Assembly: GCA_013821195.1 (NCBI GenBank)
Contig: JACDHG010000006.1
Location: 1 to 33,040, forward strand
DNA: 33,040 nt
Source: Propionibacteriales bacterium
GTDB taxonomy: Bacteria; Actinomycetota; Actinomycetes; Propionibacteriales; Nocardioidaceae
Direction: 5' to 3'
Shown here: piece by piece, positions 27,080 through 33,040 of the stretch
How positions within the stretch are numbered: position 1 is the first letter of the stretch
How the letters are laid out: every line of letters starts with the position of its first letter
Notes under the pieces: generated by a model
What the model was told of the DNA's origin: nothing
The model's input: only the letters and a program-made list of their open reading frames with translations
Databases searched by the model: none
Translations under genes and position numbers: made by a program

Positions 27080-27438
27080 ATGTATTGCCTCTAGCTGGTC
27101 GTACCGGTCGAGCGGTTGGTCAAGCGGGCGATGAGCACGGCTCAGTGGACTCGTGCGTCTCTTGGGCACGGCACCAGCACCCACCATGCCCCCTCGAACC
27201 CACGAGCTGTACGCAGCGGCCTTGGTGTCGGGGTGCTGCGGGACAACGAGCTCGGCCCGCGCCTGGTGTGAAAGGCAGGTGGCGAGTGGACGGAGCCACG
27301 TCCGACTGGGTCTCCCACGACGTCGCCCACCCCGAGGTCAGGATGCGCCGGCATACGTCCTGACAGAGCCAGCGCGCTGTGTTCCGACAGGATGACGGCG
27401 ACAGGGACGTCCTCGTCTAGACTCATCGGGCGTCACAA

Positions 27439-27512
27439 CGGGGCGTAGCGTAGTGGCTAGCGCGCCTGCTTTGGGAGCAGGAGACCGCAGGTTCGAGTCC
27501 TGTCGCCCCGAC
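27439..27512 (+). tRNA. tRNA-Pro(TGG)
   Basis: CGGGGCGTAGCGTAGTGGCTAGCGCGCCTGCTTTGGGAGCAGGAGACCGCAGGTTCGAGTCCTGTCGCCCCGA; full cloverleaf; 3' boundary +/-1 nt. Confidence 0.95.
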
Positions 27513-27664
27513 CGCCCACCCTCGACCCTCACCTCCACTACTCGGCACCGAGAGACTCACCGTCCAGAGACGCCTTGGCACGCGTTTCGGCCCGGAAAGG
27601 GGTCCGATTCGGGGACCAGCGCGTGTCCGGCCGGGGCAGGTGCGCCTCCGACGGTCGGTTCAGC

Positions 27665-28189
27665 TCAGGTGAGCTCGGTCAGACGCTCCAGCCAGGCGTT
27701 GGCGCGACCGTCGAAGGGTGCATCGCCCGCCTCCACCGCCCGGCGTACGTCGGCGCACGACCGCTCAGCCAGCGCCACGACCTCCTCGGGGTAGCCGAGC
27801 GACTCCTGGTGTTCGGCGAACTCGTCCTCGTCGTGCACCTCCACCTCACCGCTCCACCGCTGCACCACGTCGAGGTCGAGGTCGACCATCGTCACCGCCC
27901 CGTTGCCCCACTGCGGCACGGTGGTGATGTCGACGTACGTCGAGCAGCCTGCCGCGTCAGCGCCATCGCGCGGCTCGTTGAAGCAGGCCACGAATCCCGA
28001 GTCGGCAGGCACCAGCATGGCCGTGCCGTAGGGGAGCACGACGTCGTGGCCGGGTCTGCTGAGACGCCGACCCCTGACGCCACCGACCCAGGTCCCGCAC
28101 TCGTCCTCACCGAGCACCCGACCGACCGACTCCCAGTGCTGACCGCCGCCCCATTTGGTGAACACCACCCGCACCGACTCGACGCCCAT
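27665..28189 (-). CDS. DUF402 domain-containing protein
   Basis: 'CFNEPRDGADAAGCSTYVDITTVPQWGNGAVTMVDLDLDVVQRWSGEVEVHDEDEFAEHQ' typical of DUF402 proteins. Confidence 0.85.
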   Translation of the reverse strand: MGVESVRVVFTKWGGGQHWESVGRVLGEDECGTWVGGVRGRRLSRPGHDVVLPYGTAMLVPADSGFVACFNEPRDGADAAGCSTYVDITTVPQWGNGAVTMVDLDLDVVQRWSGEVEVHDEDEFAEHQESLGYPEEVVALAERSCADVRRAVEAGDAPFDGRANAWLERLTELT

Positions 28190-28477
28190 GACGACGAACC
28201 CTAACAAGGGACACTGGGTGCCCCTCACCCGTCCGGATACGTCTTGCCACGTGTTTCGCGGTGGAAATGGGGCTCTCCTGACGCATCCGTGGGTGGTGTG
28301 AACGCGCAGCCGGTGCTGTCATGAGTGAGCGAAACCAGCGAATCGAATGGCTGGTCTCACGGAGCCGAGCTTGTCGGGTGGCCCCTTCGCGATTGACCAC
28401 GCCACCCGCATCGACTCGCAGTTCCAAGCCACAGCGGTCGTCAGGCGGTGAGACTCGCGGCCAATTGATCGGCGGTG

Positions 28478-29080
28478 TTAGGACACGATCGGCCCATCTG
28501 CTCTGAACACGATGGTCCACGTGCCTTCAGTCGTGTCCACTTGGTACGCGTAGCAACCAGGGGCGCGCAGTCGGGTGTAGCTCGGATAGTCACGCCAACC
28601 TCCCGGCAGCGCGTCCTCCGATGGGTCCAACACCAGCTCCGGCCGAGCTGGATCCTCGAACCGGACTTCGTTGGTCCCGTCCAACTGACGACCACGCACG
28701 AGAACGGGCGCGGCGACCTTCGGGTCGACGGCCCATAGAACCTTCATCCCTCCCCATCCCCGATCCCTCCATACCCCGGTCCGGTCGGGCGCGACGTAGT
28801 CGAGCACGCCGTCAACGAGCCCGACCGGTCCAACGGAACCGTTTCCCCAGATGTCGCCGAGGTCAGGATCAGGTCGATGCTTCGCGCGGGTGACTGGACA
28901 CTCGGCACTCGGCGTCAGGTGGGGAACCACCCAGGGCCGACCCCGCAGCGCGGCCACGTCCGCCGCCGTGTTTGCGCCTGTGGCTCCAGGGGACGCGGCC
29001 TTGGTGTCCTCGTCGTCCTCCGTCGGAGCCGAGGTGCAGGCAGCCAACATCGCCAGTGTGACGAAGAATGCCCGCCTCAT
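28478..29080 (-). CDS. Putative lipoprotein of unknown function
   Basis: 'MRRAFFVTLAMLAACTSAPTEDDEDTK' lipobox; no recognised domain. Confidence 0.65.
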   Translation of the reverse strand: MRRAFFVTLAMLAACTSAPTEDDEDTKAASPGATGANTAADVAALRGRPWVVPHLTPSAECPVTRAKHRPDPDLGDIWGNGSVGPVGLVDGVLDYVAPDRTGVWRDRGWGGMKVLWAVDPKVAAPVLVRGRQLDGTNEVRFEDPARPELVLDPSEDALPGGWRDYPSYTRLRAPGCYAYQVDTTEGTWTIVFRADGPIVS

Positions 29081-29151
29081 GTAAGCATCCTGCGCCTTCA
29101 CACCCAGCCGCAAGCAGTCTGCAAGCCGCGGATCCACCAGGTCGAAAGCCA

Positions 29152-29340
29152 CTACCACATTCTGACGCCCGTGTCGTGGTCCACCACGACGGTGAGGTAC
29201 CGGTGCCCGCGCTTTAGGAAATCTCGTCGATCCCGAGCCGGGTCAGGTCGGCGGACCGGTCATGCAGCGCCTCGACGTCGGCCCAGACCCGGGTGTGGCC
29301 GGCGGCGTGCCGGGCCAACGGTAGCGCGGCCACCGTCGGC
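29152..29340 (-). pseudogene. ISL3-family transposase remnant
   Basis: Minus strand 'LPLARHAAGHTR' joined to 'VWADVEALHDRSADLTRLGIDEIS', then after a 1-nt frameshift 'KRGHRYLTVVVDHDTG', the ISL3/DDE_Tnp_ISL3 signature. Confidence 0.82.
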
Positions 29341-29473
29341 CCGTGCTCGGGGCGGTTTGCTCCAGCAGCCGATTTCCCGCCCGCGCAAGCCCCCGATAGG
29401 CTGAGGGCTTGCCTCATACCGGGTGGCTGACGCATGGGCGCGGCCCCGTCCCCAGTGCCAAGGAGATACACCT

Positions 29474-30958
29474 GTGAAGAGCGCCGTCGAGACCTTGAAC
29501 CCGACGCGGGTCAAGCTGACCGTCGAGGTGCCCTTCGAGGAGCTCAAGCCGAGCCTCGACGCGGCGTACAGGAAGATCGGCCAGCAGATCAACATCCCAG
29601 GTTTCCGCAAGGGCAAGGTTCCCGCCATGGTGATCGACCAGCGGGTCGGCCGCGGAGTCGTGCTCAACGAGGCCGTCCAGGACGCGCTGCCGCAGCTGTA
29701 CCTCCAGGCACTCCAGGACAACAACATCGAGCCCTTGAGCTCGCCGGAGCTGGACCTCACCGAGGTCGAGGACGGCAGTGACCTCAACTTCACCGCCGAG
29801 CTCGACGTCAAGCCCGAGATCACTGTTCCGGAGTACGACGGCATCGAGGTCGAGGTCGACGACCTGAGGGTCGGGGACGAGGAGGTCGACGAGCAGATCG
29901 GCGTCCTGCGCGAGCGCTTCGGCACCCTCACCCCGGTCGAGCGGGCCGCCGCAGACCCGGACTTCGTCACGATCGACCTGTCGGCCGCCAAGGACGGCGA
30001 GCCGATCGAGGAGGCCCAGGCCACCGGCATGAGCTACCAGGTCGGGCGCGGCACGATGCTCGAAGGTCTCGACGAGGCCCTCGAAGGCATGTCCGCCGGC
30101 GAGGAGAAGACGTTCAGCTCGACGCTGATCGGTGGAGAGTTCAAGGACCAGGAGGTCGACGTCACCGTCAAGGTCACGGCGGTCAAGGAGCAGGAGCTCC
30201 CCGATCTCGACGACGACTTCGCCCAGCAGGCGACCGAGTTCGACTCGATCGACGAGCTGACGACCGATGTGCGCGAACGGCTCACGCGCACGGCACGTCT
30301 GGAGCAGGCCGCGGCCGCGCGCGACGCTGTCCTCGAGAGCCTGCTGACCCGGGTCGAGATCCCGCTTCCCGACGGCGTGATCAGCGAGGAGGTCAAGTCG
30401 CGCCACGACTCGATCATCGAGCAGCTCGCCTATGCCGGCATGACGATGCCCAACTATTTGGAGTCCGAGGGCCAGACCGAGGACGAGTTCGCGGCCGAGC
30501 TCGACAAGCGCGTGCGAGACGCGAAGTCTGCCCAGTTCTTGCTCGACGAGATCGCCACCGCCGAGTCTCTCGGCGTCGACGAGAGCGAGCTGACCCAGCA
30601 CTTGCTGCGTCGCGCCCAGCAGTCCGGCCAGACTCCTGAGCAGTTCGTCCAGCACGCGATGGAGCACAGCCACATCCCCGAGTTCGTTGCCGAGGTGCGC
30701 CGCGGCAAGGCGCTCGCCCACATCGTGGAGAGCGCGACCGTCAAGGACGCGTCCGGCACCATCGTCGACCTCAAGACGCTGCAGCCGGACGGCACGTATG
30801 CCGACCCGGCGCAGCTCCACGCTCAAGCCGAAGCCCAAGCCGCGGCCCAAGGGGCGGCAGCGGCAGCGGCTACCCCGCCGATCGACCCTGCGGCCGACGT
30901 GGTGGCGACGGGGGACTACCTCACCGTCGAGGACGAGGGCGAACAGTCAGACAGGTGA
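29474..30958 (+). CDS. tig: Trigger factor (ribosome-associated peptidyl-prolyl isomerase chaperone)
   Basis: GTG start at 29474 after AAGGAGAT; 'MKSAVETLNPTRVKLTVEVPFEELKPSLDAAYRKIGQQINIPGFRKGKVP' ribosome-binding signature (GFRxGKxP). Confidence 0.98.
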   Translation: MKSAVETLNPTRVKLTVEVPFEELKPSLDAAYRKIGQQINIPGFRKGKVPAMVIDQRVGRGVVLNEAVQDALPQLYLQALQDNNIEPLSSPELDLTEVEDGSDLNFTAELDVKPEITVPEYDGIEVEVDDLRVGDEEVDEQIGVLRERFGTLTPVERAAADPDFVTIDLSAAKDGEPIEEAQATGMSYQVGRGTMLEGLDEALEGMSAGEEKTFSSTLIGGEFKDQEVDVTVKVTAVKEQELPDLDDDFAQQATEFDSIDELTTDVRERLTRTARLEQAAAARDAVLESLLTRVEIPLPDGVISEEVKSRHDSIIEQLAYAGMTMPNYLESEGQTEDEFAAELDKRVRDAKSAQFLLDEIATAESLGVDESELTQHLLRRAQQSGQTPEQFVQHAMEHSHIPEFVAEVRRGKALAHIVESATVKDASGTIVDLKTLQPDGTYADPAQLHAQAEAQAAAQGAAAAAATPPIDPAADVVATGDYLTVEDEGEQSDR

Positions 30959-31121
30959 CACGGGTCGGTCGCATCCTTGGCCGGGTGCGGTTGCAGGAAG
31001 GCCGCCGTCATACGCCCAGGAAGCCGGGATGGGTGAGCCACCCGGGAACTGCCTGGCGGTGGCGGGCGTCCTACGGACGTGCACTCCCGTCGTGATGTCC
31101 TGAGTTTCTTGACCTGGCTGG

Positions 31122-31473
31122 GTGCTGGCCCTCGTGGCGAGTCCGGTCGTGGCGGGATGTGCGCAGGGTTCGGACGCGGGGTCGCGGCGGCGGCCCCGCA
31201 GCCAGGCGGGTGACCTCGCCAGGTCCGCCAAGACTCGGCGTGAGGGTGCGGTCAAGGACAGGCCGCTGGCTGTCGACGCCGTCCTGTCGTTCACCGCCGA
31301 TCTCCACCAGCGACTCGCGGCGGATCCCGGCAACGTGGTGTCGTCGCCGTACTCGGTCGCGGTCGCGCTCGCCATGTCCCGCAACGGTGCTCGCGGCGTT
31401 CGTGTTCGTCATCCACGACGTGGAGACGTCGACACCGCTCTTCATCGGCCGCGTCGTCGACCCCTCCGCGTGA
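31122..31473 (+). pseudogene. Serpin (serine protease inhibitor) lipoprotein pseudogene with large internal deletion
   Basis: Lipobox 'VLALVASPVVAGCAQGS', N-terminal serpin 'AVDAVLSFTADLHQRLAADPGNVVSSPYSVAVALAMSRNGA', then directly in another frame the serpin C-terminus 'FVFVIHDVETSTPLFIGRVVDPSA'. Confidence 0.85.
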
Positions 31474-31508
31474 CGCCGTGAGTCCTTCGGGCCGCCACCC
31501 GCGTCGTC

Positions 31509-31620
31509 CCGTACGTCTTCCGACATCTGGCGGCACACGTCGCGCCGAGAACGCCGATGCCGTACGTCTTCCGACACGTGGCGGCAAACGTCGCGCCGAG
31601 AACGCCCGTCCCGTACGTCA
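31509..31620. repeat. Tandem 51-bp repeat array, two full units plus a partial, inverted relative to the array at 7773
   Basis: Units 31509-31559 and 31560-31610, partial from 31611; reverse complement ~84% identical to the 7773 units with the same 51-bp period. Confidence 0.93.
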
Positions 31621-31653
31621 TACCCCATCCCGCTGCCTCGGCGCCCGGGGTCG

Positions 31654-32523
31654 TCAGGCAGCCTGGTCGGCTTGGGCGGCTGACTGCTGTTCACGGCGCC
31701 TGACGGTGATTGCGAGTCGGTGCCCGGTGACCAACACGATCAGCCAGGTGCTTCCCAGCGTGAGGCCGACGAGGACGTCGGTCAGCCAGTGGTGGCCGAG
31801 ATAGACACGACTGACAGCCATCGCGAGTCCGAGCAGCACGGCCGTGACGATCGTGGCCACCCGGGGCCACCAACCGCGCAGGCGTAGACAGATCAGGTAG
31901 GCGACGAGGAGCAGGATCACCCAGCTGTTCAGTGCGTGACCTGACGGGAAGGATGGCGACGTCTCGAAAGGCGGTATCGCCAGCGATCTCGCCGGCCTGG
32001 CCCGGTCGATCGACTGCTTGCCGATGACCGTCATGGCCAGCGAGCCACCGGCGGCGATCGCCATCAGCAATGCTGGCGTCCACGTGCGCCACCACCAGCA
32101 AAGCAGCGCGGCGGCGGCTACGGCGACGAACGGCATGACCGCGGTGCTGCCGAGGTCGGTGTAAGCCGTGACGGCGTCGTTGCGGCCAGGAGACCGCCAG
32201 CTGATCATCTGGTCGAGGATCGGCCGGTCGAGACCTGCCACGCCGTCGCTGTCGACGACGTTGTCGTAGATCTCGGCGCTCAGTGCCGTCAACAAGCCCG
32301 CGGCCACGACGCCGGCAACGACCGTGACGAGCAGGACGACGTACGGGATGCTGCGACTCTCGAAGTAGCGGTGGATGCCGACGGCAGCTGAGACGGTGCC
32401 GTCTGCAAGAGCGCTTCCCCACCTGCTCGGCCACGAGGCGAGGTCACGGGCGCCGAGGTAGTCCGTGTCGCTGCCAGTGACGTGATCAGAACCGGACCGA
32501 CCACGCCCGGTGTCGTCAGCCAT
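31654..32523 (-). CDS. PAP2-family membrane phosphatase
   Basis: 'KQSIDRARPARS', 'PSFPSGHALNSWVILLLVAYLICL', 'SRVYLGHHWLTDVLVGLTLGS' (KxxxxxxRP, PSGH, SRxxxxxHxxxD). Confidence 0.95.
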   Translation of the reverse strand: MADDTGRGRSGSDHVTGSDTDYLGARDLASWPSRWGSALADGTVSAAVGIHRYFESRSIPYVVLLVTVVAGVVAAGLLTALSAEIYDNVVDSDGVAGLDRPILDQMISWRSPGRNDAVTAYTDLGSTAVMPFVAVAAAALLCWWWRTWTPALLMAIAAGGSLAMTVIGKQSIDRARPARSLAIPPFETSPSFPSGHALNSWVILLLVAYLICLRLRGWWPRVATIVTAVLLGLAMAVSRVYLGHHWLTDVLVGLTLGSTWLIVLVTGHRLAITVRRREQQSAAQADQAA

Positions 32524-32617
32524 CGAGCTCCTCGCAGGTGGATAGGGGTGCTGTGGATACCCGTAACGTGACCATCCACGCTACCCATGCCGGCGCCGCG
32601 AGGACGGGAGGCACTCG

Positions 32618-33040
32618 ATGGAGCACATCTGGTACGCCAGCTACGGCTCCAACATGTCTGCCCGCCGGTTCCACCACTACCTCCAGGGCGGTCGTCCCGA
32701 GGGAGCCAGCCGCGACTATCCCGGTGCTCGCAACACGAGCCTGCCGTCGGCTGTCGCCCCGGTCTCGCTGAGCGGCAGTGTGTTCTTCGCCTGGGAGTCC
32801 CCGACGTGGGGTGGAGGCATCGCCTTCTACGACGCGGAGGGAAGGGGTACGTCGTACGGGCGCGCCTACCTGCTCACCGCCGGCCAGTTCGCCGACGTGG
32901 CCGCGCAGGAGATGCACAGAGTCCCTGATACGGACCTCGACCTGACCGGCCTGTGGGCCAACGGTCACGCGGTGCTGGGCCCCGGCCGTTACGAGCGTCT
33001 GCTGGTGGTGGGCGAGCTGGGCGGCTCCCCGGTCGTGACG
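32618..33040 (+). CDS. Gamma-glutamylcyclotransferase-like fold protein (often auto-named 'histone deacetylase'), truncated by window end
   Basis: 'MEHIWYASYGSNMSARRFHHYLQGGRPEGA' YGSN motif of GGCT-like proteins; no stop before window end. Confidence 0.7.
   Translation, partial: MEHIWYASYGSNMSARRFHHYLQGGRPEGASRDYPGARNTSLPSAVAPVSLSGSVFFAWESPTWGGGIAFYDAEGRGTSYGRAYLLTAGQFADVAAQEMHRVPDTDLDLTGLWANGHAVLGPGRYERLLVVGELGGSPVVT

Noticed and set aside
27362-27392. CAGCGCGCTG palindrome with CCTG/CAGG flanks before tRNA-Pro as a terminator
   Set aside because: Short, imperfect flanking pairing and no U-tract; cannot be supported.
29414-30850. 478-aa minus-strand ORF antisense to trigger factor
   Set aside because: Leu/Asp/Val-rich mirror of an acidic coding sequence; tig has RBS and full family signature.

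Overview
High-GC actinobacterial chromosome segment, probably Propionibacteriales/Micrococcales-like (inferred from gene content and GC only). The left edge (DUF5130, pepN, Rv2466c-like DsbA protein, rpiB, Nei-type glycosylase, PP2C phosphatase, pepC) and the right edge (trigger factor, PAP2 phosphatase, partial GGCT-like protein) look like conserved backbone. Between them lies accessory DNA: a wrecked tyrosine recombinase, an MFS/ArsR operon, and a ~16 kb carbohydrate-utilisation locus between tRNA-Gly(TCC) and tRNA-Pro(TGG). That locus encodes a ROK repressor, two GH63/MGH1-like hydrolases, an ABC sugar importer without ATPase, an MDR dehydrogenase lacking the usual zinc Cys, an atypical ROK kinase coupled to a large PMI-like protein, an SGNH hydrolase, a Gfo/Idh/MocA oxidoreductase, a GH36 alpha-galactosidase-like enzyme, an AraC regulator and a PhyH dioxygenase. 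Also seen: a 51-bp tandem repeat family at two inverted sites ~24 kb apart, a 19-bp perfect direct repeat bracketing AraC-PhyH, an ISL3-type transposase remnant and an internally deleted serpin pseudogene. No CRISPR array or rRNA was seen. All calls come from reading motifs and translations; no database search was run.
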